Shown in pieces: positions 43,504 to 52,891 of a stretch of 64,000 nt of DNA. Source of the stretch: Polaromonas sp. CG_9.7 (lineage in GTDB: Bacteria; Pseudomonadota; Gammaproteobacteria; Burkholderiales; Burkholderiaceae_C); NCBI RefSeq assembly GCF_015752205.1, contig NZ_JADOVG010000004.1, positions 1 through 64,000 on the forward strand. The letters run 5' to 3'. Under the pieces are notes generated by a model. It was not told the origin of the DNA. It ran no database searches and saw only the letters and a list, made by a program, of their open reading frames with translations. Each line of letters opens with the position of its first letter. The stretch's first letter is position 1. The position numbers and the translations under genes were made by a program.

Positions 43504-45728
43504 TAGCGGCGCAGCAACCGCAGGCCGTTGGCCACCACCAGCAAACTCGCCCCCATGTCGGCGAACACCGCCATCCACATGGTCGCGCTGCCAAACACGG
43601 CCAGCACGAAAAACACCGCCTTGATGCCGAGCGCCAGCGTGATGTTCTGCCACAGCACGGCATGCGTGCGCCGCGACAGGCGAATGGTCTCGGCAATGCG
43701 CCGCAGGCTGTCGTTCATGATGACCACGTCGGCCGCCTCGATGGCGATGTCGGTACCCGCGCCGCCCATGGCAAAGCCGATGTCGGCCTGCGCCAGCGCC
43801 GGGGCGTCGTTGATGCCGTCGCCCGTCATGCCGGTCGGGCCGTACTGGGTTTGCAGCTGGCGGATGGCGGTGAGCTTGTCCTCGGGCAAGAGGTTGCCGC
43901 GCACGTCGTCGATGCCGGCCTGCGCGGCAATGGCCCGGGCAGTGGCGGCGTTGTCGCCGGTCAGCATCACCGTCACCACGCCCAGCGCCTTCAATTCGGC
44001 CACCGCTTCGCGCGAGCCGTCCCGGATGGTGTCGGCCACCGCAAAAAAGCCCAGCACGCCTTGCGCCCCGGCCAGCAGCGTGACCGTGCGGCCCTGCGCT
44101 TCATGCACCGCCAGCGCCGCTTGCAGCGCGGGCGCGCATTGCCCGCGTTCTTCCATCATCCGGTGGTTGCCCAGCACATAAAGGTGGCCATCAACGCTTC
44201 CCTGCACGCCGCGCCCCGCCACCGCGCCAAACGCTTCGACCGGCGCACCATATTCACTGCGGCTGTCGGCCAGCCCCTGGAAAATCGCCCTGGACACCGG
44301 ATGGTCGGAGCGGTCGGCCAGGCGGGCGGCGATAGCGCCGACTTCCGCCCGGTCGGCGTCGCCCCAGGCCTGCCAGTCGACCAGCGACGGCGTGCCCTGG
44401 GTGAGGGTGCCGGTCTTGTCGAGCGCCACGGCTTTGAGGCGGCGCGCCTCTTCCAGGTAGGTGCCGCCCTTGATCAAAATGCCGCGCCGCGCCGCCGTTG
44501 CCAGGCCGCTGACCACCGTCACCGGCGTGGACACCACCAGCGCGCACGGGCAGGCAATGACCAGCAGCACCAGCGCCTTGTACAGCGCCTCCAGCCAGGT
44601 CCAGTCGAGCAGCAGCGGCGTGAGCAGCGCCACCGCCAGCGCCATCACGAACACGGTCGGCGTATAGACGGCGGCGAAGCGGTCGATCAGCGTTTGCGTG
44701 GGCGCGCGCTTGCCCTGCGCCTGCTCGACGGCATGGATGATGCGCGCCAGCGTGCTGTCCTGCGCCGCGGCGGTCACTGTCAGCTCCAGTTCGCCGGTTG
44801 CGTTGATGGTGCCGCCGAACACGCTGTCGCCCACGGCCTTGTCGACCGGCAGGCTCTCCCCAGTGACCGGCGCCTGGTTCACCGCGCTGGCACCGGCCGT
44901 GACGGTGCCGTCCAGCGGAATGCGGCCGCCCGGCCGGACGCGCACCGTGGCGCCCAGCGGCACGTCATTCAATGCCACGGTCTGCCAGCCGCCGCCGGGC
45001 TGGCGCATGTCGGCGTCTTCGGGGGCCAGCGCCATCAGGCCCTTGATGGCGTTGCGGGCGCGGTCCACCGCCATGGCCTCGATCAGCTCGGCGATGGAAT
45101 ACAGCGCCATCACCATCGCCGCCTCGGGCCACTGGCCGATCAGGAAGGCGCCGGTCACGGCCACCGTCATCAGCGCATTGATGTTGAGCCGGCGCTTGAA
45201 CAGGGCGGTGAGCCCTTTTTGGTAAACCTCCAGCCCCGCCAGGTAAATGGCGGCCAGCGCCACGGCCATGCCGGCCAGCGTCCACGGCAGGCCTTCGGGC
45301 GCCAGAAAGCTGATGGCCTCGGCCACGCCCGCCAGCACCAGCGCGCCGACCAGCCGGGGCAGGCCCGAAGGCACGCTGCCATGGTCGTGTTCGTGGTCAT
45401 GCCCGGCGTGGTCGTCGTGACCGCCATGCGCGCCGCCAGCGGCTGCGGCGGTGGCAAACGGCTGCAGCTTGTAACCCGCCTGGCCAATCGCCGCGACAGC
45501 CGCCTGCAAGGCGTCGTCCGGCGCATCAATGGCCAGCGTTCGCGCCACCAGCTGAAAATTCAGCGAGCGGATGCCCTTGATGGGCTCCAGCACGCGGCGG
45601 ATGTCGTTTTCTTCCACCGGGCAGTCCATCGACGGAATGCGAAAGCGTTTGACGCCTGCGGGCACGGGCCCTGTGGCGGCCGAGGGAATATCGTTGTTTT
45701 TTTCGGTGTGATCGCAGCAATCGTTCAT
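43503..45728 (-). CDS. zntA: Heavy-metal-translocating P-type ATPase (Zn/Cd/Pb)
   Basis: This is a 741-residue P1B-2-type exporter. The N-terminal HMA domain has the SMDCPVEE variant, followed by a His-rich stretch HGGHDDHAGHDHEHDH, eight TM helices, the membrane motif IACPCALVVSTPV, the phosphorylation site DKTGTLTQG and the hinge GDGINDAPALAQADIG. It pumps Zn, Cd and Pb out of the cytoplasm. The frame ends LRLLRR at a TAG whose last base belongs to the IS630 end, so the insertion sits right at the stop codon without harming the protein. The start at 45728 follows AGGAAAG and is next to a MerR-type promoter. Confidence 0.93.
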   Translation of the reverse strand: MNDCCDHTEKNNDIPSAATGPVPAGVKRFRIPSMDCPVEENDIRRVLEPIKGIRSLNFQLVARTLAIDAPDDALQAAVAAIGQAGYKLQPFATAAAAGGAHGGHDDHAGHDHEHDHGSVPSGLPRLVGALVLAGVAEAISFLAPEGLPWTLAGMAVALAAIYLAGLEVYQKGLTALFKRRLNINALMTVAVTGAFLIGQWPEAAMVMALYSIAELIEAMAVDRARNAIKGLMALAPEDADMRQPGGGWQTVALNDVPLGATVRVRPGGRIPLDGTVTAGASAVNQAPVTGESLPVDKAVGDSVFGGTINATGELELTVTAAAQDSTLARIIHAVEQAQGKRAPTQTLIDRFAAVYTPTVFVMALAVALLTPLLLDWTWLEALYKALVLLVIACPCALVVSTPVTVVSGLATAARRGILIKGGTYLEEARRLKAVALDKTGTLTQGTPSLVDWQAWGDADRAEVGAIAARLADRSDHPVSRAIFQGLADSRSEYGAPVEAFGAVAGRGVQGSVDGHLYVLGNHRMMEERGQCAPALQAALAVHEAQGRTVTLLAGAQGVLGFFAVADTIRDGSREAVAELKALGVVTVMLTGDNAATARAIAAQAGIDDVRGNLLPEDKLTAIRQLQTQYGPTGMTGDGINDAPALAQADIGFAMGGAGTDIAIEAADVVIMNDSLRRIAETIRLSRRTHAVLWQNITLALGIKAVFFVLAVFGSATMWMAVFADMGASLLVVANGLRLLRR

Positions 45729-45749
45729 GGTTTTCTTTCCTGTGCGACC

Positions 45750-45780
45750 ATTACAAACCATGAAGCCACTTGAAGGTCAA
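45750..45780 (-). promoter_or_regulatory. MerR-type promoter of zntA with a 19-bp spacer
   Basis: On the minus strand the sequence reads TTGACC, 19 bases, TGTAAT. The spacer and flank carry an imperfect dyad ACCTTCAAG-TGG-CTTCATGGT (seven of nine pairs). An over-long spacer with a dyad between -35 and -10 is the mark of promoters activated by MerR-family regulators such as ZntR, CadR and PbrR. It lies between zntA and the divergent MerR gene. Confidence 0.8.
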
Positions 45781-45783
45781 GCC

Positions 45784-46242
45784 ATGCCTGTTGAAAAACC
45801 CCTGCACCTGATCGGGAAAGCCGCCGCGCTGAGCGGCGTCAGCACCGCCAACATCCGTTTTTATGAAAAGGAAGGCCTGCTGGCGCCCGGCACGCGCGCG
45901 GCCAACAGCTACCGGGGCTATTCAAGCGGCGACATTCACCAGCTCAGGTTCATCCGGCTGTGCCGGGCCATGGACATGTCACTGGGAGAAGTCCGGACGC
46001 TGCTGAACCTGGACCTGGCAGAAAAAGCCGACTGCGTCGCCGCCAATGCCACGCTCGAATCGCACATCACGCATGTCGGCGAGCGGCTGGCCGAACTGCA
46101 GGCGCTGCAGCAAGACCTGCAGGACCTGCGCGCCCGCTGCGACGGCACCGGGCCGCAATGCCGCATCATGCAGGCGCTGCATGAGCGCGCCGAACACCTG
46201 CCGCGCGAAGAGGCCAGGGCGCGCGTGCATCGGCATGTCTGA
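45784..46242 (+). CDS. MerR-family metal regulator (CadR/PbrR-like)
   Basis: This is a 152-residue MerR regulator. The DNA-binding winged helix is HLIGKAAALSGVSTANIRFY to YEKEGLLAP, followed by a long coiled-coil dimer helix. Metal-site Cys appear in EKADCVAANATLESH and in RARCDGTGPQCRIMQAL, as in CadR and PbrR. It is divergent from zntA and should bind the dyad between them, activating export in response to Cd, Pb or Zn. ATG 45784 with GAAGG upstream is preferred to the longer frame, which overlaps the promoter. Confidence 0.9.
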   Translation: MPVEKPLHLIGKAAALSGVSTANIRFYEKEGLLAPGTRAANSYRGYSSGDIHQLRFIRLCRAMDMSLGEVRTLLNLDLAEKADCVAANATLESHITHVGERLAELQALQQDLQDLRARCDGTGPQCRIMQALHERAEHLPREEARARVHRHV

Positions 46243-46552
46243 TGCAGCGCCGCACCATCGCCGTGCGGCAGGGGAAACCGCAGATGTTTAACACGGAAGT
46301 CACGGGTTCGCCGACGATGGCCAAACGCCCTGCCCCCGCCATGTGATCACGGTTGGGGAAAAGTGCAAAAACAGGCGACCGCTAAACTCGCACACCCTGT
46401 CGCCGCACGCAGTCCCGGTAAGCCCTGATGACTGCCATGCGCCCGGCGGTACATTGGCAAGTGCCGCGCCGCGTTCTGCAGATGCTCCATTTTCAATAGC
46501 TGCCAGCGCCCGTGGTTATTGCGCTACCGGCCTTTTTTTATAAGAATTCCCT
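46243..46552. other. Intergenic stretch with one repeat copy
   Basis: About 310 bases lie between the regulator gene and the ABC transporter operon. It holds the repeat at 46490-46545, and otherwise I see nothing. Confidence 0.4.
46490..46545 (+). repeat. Comamonad-type intergenic repeat, copy 12
   Basis: It reads TTTTCAATAGCTGCCAGCGC, then TATTGCGCTACCGGCC and a T-run. It ends eight bases before the start codon of the ABC ATPase, so it is transcribed into the leader of that gene or provides part of its promoter. Confidence 0.7.
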
Positions 46553-47511
<959 letters not shown>

Positions 47512-47515
<4 letters not shown>

Positions 47516-48273
47516 ACTGGCACGGCATCCGGGCGATCTACCGGTTTGAAATGGCGCGCACCCTGCGCACGCTGGCGCAGTCGATCATCGCGCCGGTGGT
47601 CTCGACATCGCTGTATTTCGTCGTGTTCGGCGCGGCCATTGGCTCGCGCATGGGCGACATCGACGGCATCAGCTACGGCGCCTTCATCATTCCCGGCCTG
47701 ATCATGCTGTCGCTGCTGAACGAAAGCATCTCCAACTCGGCCTTCGGCATCTACATGCCGAAGTGGTCGGGCACGATTTACGAATTGCTGTCAGCGCCGG
47801 TGTCGGCGATGGAGGTGGTGATGGGCTATGTCGGCGCGGCGGCGAGCAAGTCGGTGCTGCTGGGCCTGTTGATCTTGGCGACGGCGCGCCTGTTTGTGCC
47901 CTACAGCATTGCGCACCCGTTCTGGATGCTGTGCTTTTTGCTGCTGACCGCCGTGACCTTCAGCCTGTTCGGTTTCATCATCGGGCTGTGGGCCGACAAC
48001 TTCCAGAAGCTGCAGATCGTGCCGCTGATGGTGGTCACGCCACTGACCTTTCTGGGCGGCGCGTTTTACTCGATCAACATGCTGCCGCCGCTGTGGCAAA
48101 AAGTCGCCCTGTTCAACCCGGTGGTCTACCTGATCAGCGGCTTTCGGTGGAGCTTTTACGGCGTGGCCGATGTCAACGTGGGCATCAGCGTGGCCGCCAT
48201 CCTGAGCTTTCTGGCGCTGTGCCTGGGCACGATCTGGTGGATTTTCCGCACCGGCTGGAAACTCAAGGCCTGA
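47512..48273 (+). CDS. ABC-2 type permease (YadH-like)
   Basis: This is a 253-residue permease with six TM segments. The family pattern is seen in [52 protein letters not shown] and [13 protein letters not shown]. Its ATG overlaps the stop of the ATPase gene, so the two are translationally coupled. It belongs to the ABC-2 exporters of drugs, polysaccharides or lipids; the substrate is unknown. Confidence 0.92.
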
Positions 48274-48542
48274 GCGACTCCGGTTGCCATGCTTGCGGTA
48301 GCGGCTTGCACTTATCCATCAAGGGCCAAACGCCTGTTTGACTTGAAAAAAAGGGCAGCAGGGCGTTCAGCGCGGGCTGGCTGACGCACGAGCGGTCGCC
48401 AGCACCTGAAAATCTGGCCTCCATTCGCTGCCGCAGTCTGCACAAGCGTCCGATGCGCGCGGCGGGTGCAAGTAAACTGGTTGCGCCCCTGCGGGCCGGC
48501 ACGGATGACCATCACCCGTGCCGAAATTCAAAAAAGGCGCGT

Positions 48543-48944
48543 ATGGCGGTTGGCTGGCTGGCGGTGTTGCAACTGGTTCCCTGGACGGACGTGATCAAGA
48601 ACGCGCCCAAGGTGGCTGACGGGGCCAAAAAACTCTGGCAGACCGTCGGCAATAAAACGCCGCCTTCGGCCGAAACCACGGGTACCGGCGTGCCGCCTTC
48701 ACCGGAAGGCCAGGCCATTGCCGCCCTCCAGGCGCGTGTGCTGACGCTGGAAAACGCCACCCAGGACCTGCACGAACAGATGCTCGCCTCGTCGGAACTC
48801 ATCAAGTCGCTGGCCGAACAAAACACCCAGCTCATCCGGCGCGCCGAGGTCAACCGGCTGCGGCTGCTGGCGCTGGCCAGCGTGACCGCCGTGGTGGCCG
48901 TCGCCGCGGTCATCGGCCTGACGCTGTCGCTGGCCGGGCCCTGA
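48543..48944 (+). CDS. Small membrane protein with coiled-coil region, unknown
   Basis: This is a 133-residue protein: an N-terminal amphipathic start MAVGWLAVLQLVPWTDVIKN, a Pro/Thr linker, a helical region with EGQAIAALQARVLTLENATQ heptads, and a C-terminal TM near 108-130 ending in LSLAGP. I do not recognise the family. ATG 48543 is preferred to the longer frame because the upstream part is Arg/Pro-rich. Confidence 0.6.
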   Translation: MAVGWLAVLQLVPWTDVIKNAPKVADGAKKLWQTVGNKTPPSAETTGTGVPPSPEGQAIAALQARVLTLENATQDLHEQMLASSELIKSLAEQNTQLIRRAEVNRLRLLALASVTAVVAVAAVIGLTLSLAGP

Positions 48945-48971
48945 ACAGGGCGCCACCCAGCGTTCTCTGCG

Positions 48972-49784
48972 TCAGTCCCAGACGGGCGCCAGGGCTTTGG
49001 GATCTACCTCGCGGCCGCCCCGGTCCAGCGCAGCGATCTGCGCCATTTCGTCCTCTGTGAGTTCAAGCTGTTGCGCCTGCAGGTTGCTTTGCAGGTTGGC
49101 GCGTTGTGTCGACGAGGGAATCACCGCGAACCCCAGCTGCATGGCCCAGGCCAGCGCGACCTGCGCAACGCTTGCGCCGTGCGGCTTCGCAATTTTCTCC
49201 AGTACCGGGTCCTGCAGCACCTTGCCATAGGCGAGCGTCATGTACGACGTGATGTGAATGCCCTGGCTGCGCGCAAAGTCCACGACCTTGCGGTTATGCA
49301 GATAAGGGCTCAACTCGATCTGGTTGGTGGCGATGTTGTCGGCACCCACTGCGTTGATGGCCCGTTGCAGGTAATCGATATTGAAGTTGGACACGCCAAT
49401 CAGCCGGCTCAGCCCCTGTGCCTTGGCCTGCATCAGCGCACCCAGGGTTTCTTCCAGCGGCACTGGCTGGCCAGGAGCCGGCCAGTGGATCAATGTCAGG
49501 TCAACCTGGTCCATGCGCAGCCTGGCCAGACTCTCCTTGAGGCTGGAAATCACCCGTTTTTCCGCAAAGTTGTCGGTCCAGACCTTGGTCGTGATGAACA
49601 GGTCGCTGCGCGGCACACCGCTGGCGGCAATCGCCTGGCCGACCTCGGCTTCATTGCGGTAGATCTGCGCGGTGTCGATGGCGCGGTAACCCAGTTCAAG
49701 CGCGGTGCTGACGGAGTCGATCACGACCTGGTCTTTCAGGCGAAACGTGCCCAGGCCAAAGGCAGGAATGGTTGAAGGCGTCAC
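48972..49784 (-). CDS. dkgB: 2,5-diketo-D-gluconate reductase B-like aldo/keto reductase
   Basis: This is a 270-residue aldo/keto reductase closely resembling E. coli Dkg[40 protein letters not shown] (catalytic Asp and Tyr), TTKVW (Lys), [11 protein letters not shown] (His) and [12 protein letters not shown]. It reduces 2,5-diketogluconate and other carbonyls such as methylglyoxal with NADPH. GTG 49784 is chosen, as AAGGA lies seven bases upstream; the longer frame has a poor N-terminus. Confidence 0.92.
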   Translation of the reverse strand: MTPSTIPAFGLGTFRLKDQVVIDSVSTALELGYRAIDTAQIYRNEAEVGQAIAASGVPRSDLFITTKVWTDNFAEKRVISSLKESLARLRMDQVDLTLIHWPAPGQPVPLEETLGALMQAKAQGLSRLIGVSNFNIDYLQRAINAVGADNIATNQIELSPYLHNRKVVDFARSQGIHITSYMTLAYGKVLQDPVLEKIAKPHGASVAQVALAWAMQLGFAVIPSSTQRANLQSNLQAQQLELTEDEMAQIAALDRGGREVDPKALAPVWD

Positions 49785-49959
49785 GGTGGTTTCCTTTTTT
49801 TTGAATATGGACAGGCCCGCCACCTTACTGGCAGGTGAAAACAAGGGAAGGCCAAAGGGACTTTGCGGCTTGCCAAAAAAGTCACGCTATCGCAGGCATT
49901 GAGGCACCAATGCGCCACGTACAGGGAACGCAGTCGCGGCACTGCGCTACAGTGCCGCG

Positions 49960-51084
49960 ATGAACATGACACGACCAAGGGCCCGATGGTTTCAGTTGCT
50001 GCTATTGATAAGCATGAGCCTTGGCCTCGGCGCCAGCGTGCTTGCGCAGCCAGCGCCGCCCAGCGTTCGGCCCGACAGCGGACCGTGGGACAGCGGCGCC
50101 GGTTTTCACTTTGACCTGAAAAAGAAGCCGCTGCAAAAAACCCGCCAGTCCGTCAGCGGCATTGCCTGCAACCTGAACGCCGCGCAGCAACGCATCTGCC
50201 TGCTGGCGTTTGACGAAGGCGCCGAAGCGCGTTACGCCACCATCGACCCGCCAGCCTTGCGCATCGACCTTGAGCCCGTGTTGCTGCGCGATACCACCGA
50301 GGAGCTGGACGCCGAAGCCGCCGCCACCGACGGCCGTTATTTTTACGTCGCCGGCTCGCACTCCGCCAAGCGCGGCGACTGCGCCAGCAACCCCGGCAGC
50401 CGCCACGTGATCCGCTTCAGGCTGGACCCGGCCACGGGCCGCGCCTTGCGCTCCCCAACCGGGGCGCTGGTGGAGCATGCCGACAGCGGCAGGCTGTGGC
50501 CGCTGATGCAGGCACAGCCCGAACTGGCGCCGTATGTGGGCGAGCGCAAATGCCTGGGCGACGAGCCGCCTGACAAAGCACCCACACTGGCCGGCCAGCA
50601 AGGCGTGAACATCGAAGGCATGGCGGTACAGGGCGGGCAGCTGTATTTCGGTTTTCGCGGCCCGGTACTGGACGGCGTGGCCCGCGTGCTGGCCGTGAAC
50701 GCCGAGGCACTGTTCAGCCCTCAGCCAGCCAGCGACGCCAAGCCCACGGTCACCCGCCTGGCGCTGGGCCCCCACCGGGGCATCCGCGACATGGTGGCCG
50801 TCAAGACCGGCATGTTGCTGCTCGCCGGGCCCGACGACAGCCGCGCGAACCAAGGCGCAGGCTGGACAGTCGCATGGTGGGACGGCAAGGCGGCGGCCGG
50901 CGTGGTGCAACCCAGGATGCTGGCGGCGCTCGACTTGAGCGGCGTCAAGCTGCGCCAATGCGACAAGGAACTCAAGCCCGAGGCCATCACCGTGCTGGAA
51001 GAAACACCCACGGCCTACAAACTTCTGGTGCTGTCAGACGGCCTGTGCGACGGCGGACCGCTGGCCTTCACGGTTCCGCGCTGA
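49960..51084 (+). CDS. DUF3616 domain exported protein
   Basis: This is a 374-residue protein with a signal peptide (MNMTRPRARWFQLLLLISMS, cleavage near LAQPAPP) and a DUF3616 domain, recognised by ELDAEAAATDGRYFYVAGSH, VNIEGMAVQGGQLYFGFRGP and GIRDMVAVKTGMLLLAGP. The repeated beta-strand pattern suggests a beta-propeller. The function is unknown. It is probably periplasmic. It is divergent from dkgB. Confidence 0.85.
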   Translation: MNMTRPRARWFQLLLLISMSLGLGASVLAQPAPPSVRPDSGPWDSGAGFHFDLKKKPLQKTRQSVSGIACNLNAAQQRICLLAFDEGAEARYATIDPPALRIDLEPVLLRDTTEELDAEAAATDGRYFYVAGSHSAKRGDCASNPGSRHVIRFRLDPATGRALRSPTGALVEHADSGRLWPLMQAQPELAPYVGERKCLGDEPPDKAPTLAGQQGVNIEGMAVQGGQLYFGFRGPVLDGVARVLAVNAEALFSPQPASDAKPTVTRLALGPHRGIRDMVAVKTGMLLLAGPDDSRANQGAGWTVAWWDGKAAAGVVQPRMLAALDLSGVKLRQCDKELKPEAITVLEETPTAYKLLVLSDGLCDGGPLAFTVPR

Positions 51085-51089
51085 CGGAT

Positions 51090-51158
51090 AAATACTCCTG
51101 AAAGCATAGCTGCTTGCGCATACTGGTATTGCGCAAACAGCCTATTTGGTTAAAAATC
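51090..51158 (+). repeat. Comamonad-type intergenic repeat, copy 13
   Basis: It reads CTCCTGAAAGCATAGCTGCT, CTGGTATTGCGCAAACAGCC and TATTTGGTTAAAA. Confidence 0.7.
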
Positions 51159-51283
51159 CGTAACTGCCCAGATCACTTTTCAGGTTACCGCGCCATGGCG
51201 GGTGCCACCGTGGTCTTCGGCGCCTCTGGCATGCTCGCTTTCCGCGTCATCCCGGCGCCATGTGTCATCGCGGCTTTGTCTGC

Positions 51284-51441
51284 CGCCCAGGCCGACTGTG
51301 TCATTCCAGCCTACTCTGCCATCTCCGGCTTCCTGTGCCATCTCCGCCTCGTGTGTTGTCACCCCCCCCTGTGTTGTCCCGATTCCTCTGTGATCCCCTC
51401 TTCCCCTGTGATCCCCTCTTCCCCTGTCATCCCCTCCTCCT
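51284..51441 (+). repeat. Decaying 18-bp minisatellite
   Basis: The last three units are nearly exact: CTGTGATCCCCTCTTCCC twice (51388-51405, 51406-51423), then CTGTCATCCCCTCCTCCT (51424-51441). Before them are weaker units of 17-20 bases such as GTGCCATCTCCGCCTCGT. All are pyrimidine-rich and start with G-T-x-x-T-C-like cores. The next repeat, the palindrome, begins with the same CTGTCATCCC, so the array probably grew from its edge. Confidence 0.7.
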
Positions 51442-51442
51442 C

Positions 51443-51521
51443 TGTCATCCCGGGCTCGACCCGGGATCCATGCCTTTCCCCCCAGCGGGTTCATGGATTG
51501 CCGGTCAAGCCCGCAACGACA
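51443..51521. repeat. Inverted repeat related to the element at 5007
   Basis: The arm TGTCATCCCGGGCTCGACCC (and on to 51472) is mirrored by CATGGATTGCCGGTCAAGCC (and on to 51521). The arms are of the same GTCAT-C-GGGCTCGACCCG type as those at 5007-5127, with changed bases. Confidence 0.7.
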
Positions 51522-51557
51522 CAATAGAAATCGAAAAACGTCCAGCGAGCCAGTCAG

Positions 51558-51794
51558 TTAGCCCAAGCCTGTCAACGCGGCGCTGACCACAGCTTCATCC
51601 AGCGCCGCAAAGCGCGTGTTGTGCCGGTCGGTCAGCGGGCCTCCCCCCGGAATCACCGCGCCGCTGGCGTCGTAACCGATGGCCTTGAACTTCCACACAG
51701 CGCCGATCAGCTTGAGGTTTCCCACGCATTCGCCCTGGCTGGACAGCACACGCACCACCTGGTCGTTCAACGGATGCAGGGTCAGTTTGTTCAT
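51558..51794 (-). CDS. Small hypothetical protein
   Basis: This is a 78-residue protein starting MNKLTLHPLNDQVVRVLSSQ, with a beta-like middle (CVGNLKLIGAVWKFKAIGYD) and the end RFAALDEAVVSAALTGLG. There is no signal or TM. I do not recognise it. The start at 51794 is preferred to a longer frame without a good N-terminus. Confidence 0.6.
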   Translation of the reverse strand: MNKLTLHPLNDQVVRVLSSQGECVGNLKLIGAVWKFKAIGYDASGAVIPGGGPLTDRHNTRFAALDEAVVSAALTGLG

Positions 51795-51934
51795 TATTGT
51801 TTCCTTAACGGAAGGATCATAGGGAGGCGGGTAAATCGAAGGCGAGGCGCTGCGCATCAGCGCCTAAAAGCTTGACGCGACGATGCCGCCCAAGGCGGTG
51901 CGTCATCGTCACGTCTATACAAGCTAAGGAGGGC

Positions 51935-52354
51935 TTATCTCTTTAGCAAAACGGTTTCAAACGGGTTGAAAAGCGCGACACCGAAGTCGGAAAAGTCAGC
52001 GGTGTTGCGCGTCACCACTTTCAATTGATGGCGAATCGCCGTTGCAGCGATCATGGCGTCTTCATACAGGGTGTCAGAGCGCCGGTGCATGAGCTTTGCC
52101 CAGTGGCGAAAGGTGGCTGCATCCATCGGCAGCACGTTATAAGACGCGGCCACCTGATCGGCCCACTGCTCTATCTCCGCCGCCTTGGCCGCGTCCTGAT
52201 CGCGCGTGAGTTCAATGCCCGCCTGAATCTCGCCAAGGCTGACCGCTGAAATGTGCAGATCCCGGTCATCGACCGACTCAAACCACGCCAGCACCGCGCC
52301 GTGCGGCCTGGGGCGGCGCAGTTCGGAAATAACGTTCGCGTCCAGCAAATACAC
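51935..52354 (-). CDS. VapC/FitB-like PIN-domain toxin
   Basis: This is a 139-residue PIN-domain ribonuclease: MYLLDANVISELRRP supplies the first acidic residues, SLGEIQAGIE the second, YEDAMIAATA the third and NTADFSDFGV the last. It is the toxin of a type II pair and should cut RNA when the antitoxin is degraded. It starts five bases after the antitoxin stop, so the two are coupled. All expected acidic positions appear to be present. Confidence 0.92.
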   Translation of the reverse strand: MYLLDANVISELRRPRPHGAVLAWFESVDDRDLHISAVSLGEIQAGIELTRDQDAAKAAEIEQWADQVAASYNVLPMDAATFRHWAKLMHRRSDTLYEDAMIAATAIRHQLKVVTRNTADFSDFGVALFNPFETVLLKR

Positions 52355-52359
52355 GGCGC

Positions 52360-52617
52360 TTATCCGAGCGCCGCAACCCGCCGCCCACGGGCAGAACCAC
52401 GTGGAGGCACCAGAACCTCAGTGCGCGCAGCGTCCGACAAAAGCAACTCTTTCAGTGACGGCCGGGCAGCCGACTGCAAGCGCTTCCACTCAGCCGCCGG
52501 CACCAGCACAGCCGCTTCAGCCCCCCGGCGGGTAACCATCTGCGGCCCCTCTGCCAGACAAGCATCGAGGAATTCACTAAAACGCGCTTTTGCATCTTGA
52601 ACGGGCCATCTGTTCAT
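52360..52617 (-). CDS. Phd/YefM-family antitoxin
   Basis: This is an 85-residue antitoxin. The N-terminal Phd/YefM fold is MNRWPVQDAKARFSEFLDAC followed by GPQMVTRRGAEAAVLVPAAE, which gives DNA binding and dimerisation. The C-terminal tail should wrap the toxin. It is the first gene of the pair and would repress the shared promoter. The repeat at 52638-52656 is a candidate operator. Confidence 0.9.
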   Translation of the reverse strand: MNRWPVQDAKARFSEFLDACLAEGPQMVTRRGAEAAVLVPAAEWKRLQSAARPSLKELLLSDAARTEVLVPPRGSARGRRVAALG

Positions 52618-52637
52618 AAGAATACCTCTTGCTTTAA

Positions 52638-52656
52638 CTAGTCACCTGTCTAGTCA
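52638..52656 (-). promoter_or_regulatory. Candidate operator of the toxin-antitoxin operon
   Basis: Two copies of TGACTAG (minus strand), 12 bases apart in repeat period (CTAGTCA at 52638-52644 and 52650-52656 on the + strand), lie about 20-40 bases upstream of the antitoxin start. CTAG is itself palindromic. Antitoxins of this type commonly bind such sites. Confidence 0.55.
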
Positions 52657-52817
52657 TTTTAAATCACACTGGAACAGCTTGCTGGCGGCAGACTGGACGG
52701 AAGTAAGCAAGCAAGCCAAAACGGTCTTCCTTGATGATTCCGTCGATACCCCCATCGCCTGCGCACCTTTGTGACCCAGGCCTTTGAAGAAACATCTTCA
52801 TTCGGCACGCCTGAAAA

Positions 52818-52857
52818 AAAAGGAGCGCAGGGTTCAAATGAACCCTGCGCTCCTTTT
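52818..52857 (-). terminator. Intrinsic terminator of the MFS gene
   Basis: The 19-base perfect stem starts AAAAGGAGCGCAGGGTTCA, has a two-base loop and its complement, and on the minus strand is followed by TTTTTTT. It is about 35 bases after the stop codon of the MHS transporter. Confidence 0.93.
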
Positions 52858-52891
52858 GACATTCCAAAGCGCAACGAGGCGCCCAAAACCC

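Larger units (their letters stand above)
51085..51557. other. Gene-free stretch built from repeats
   Basis: It holds an intergenic repeat copy, an 18-bp minisatellite that becomes more regular toward its 3' end, and a palindromic element, all listed separately. An open frame over the whole stretch follows from the repeats and is not a gene. Confidence 0.6.

Noticed and set aside
43662..45773. 703-codon open frame opposite the metal ATPase gene
   Set aside because: High GC gives long antisense frames; the product is Arg/Gly/His-rich and the other strand carries a clear P-type ATPase.
51114..51527. 137-codon + strand frame over the minisatellite
   Set aside because: It is an artefact of the 18-bp units, which are divisible by three (VIPSSPVIPSS-type repeats).
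51880..51935. Hairpin GACGATGCCGCC / GGCGGTGCGTCATCGTC downstream of the toxin gene
   Set aside because: It has a bulged stem without a T-run, so I do not call it a terminator.
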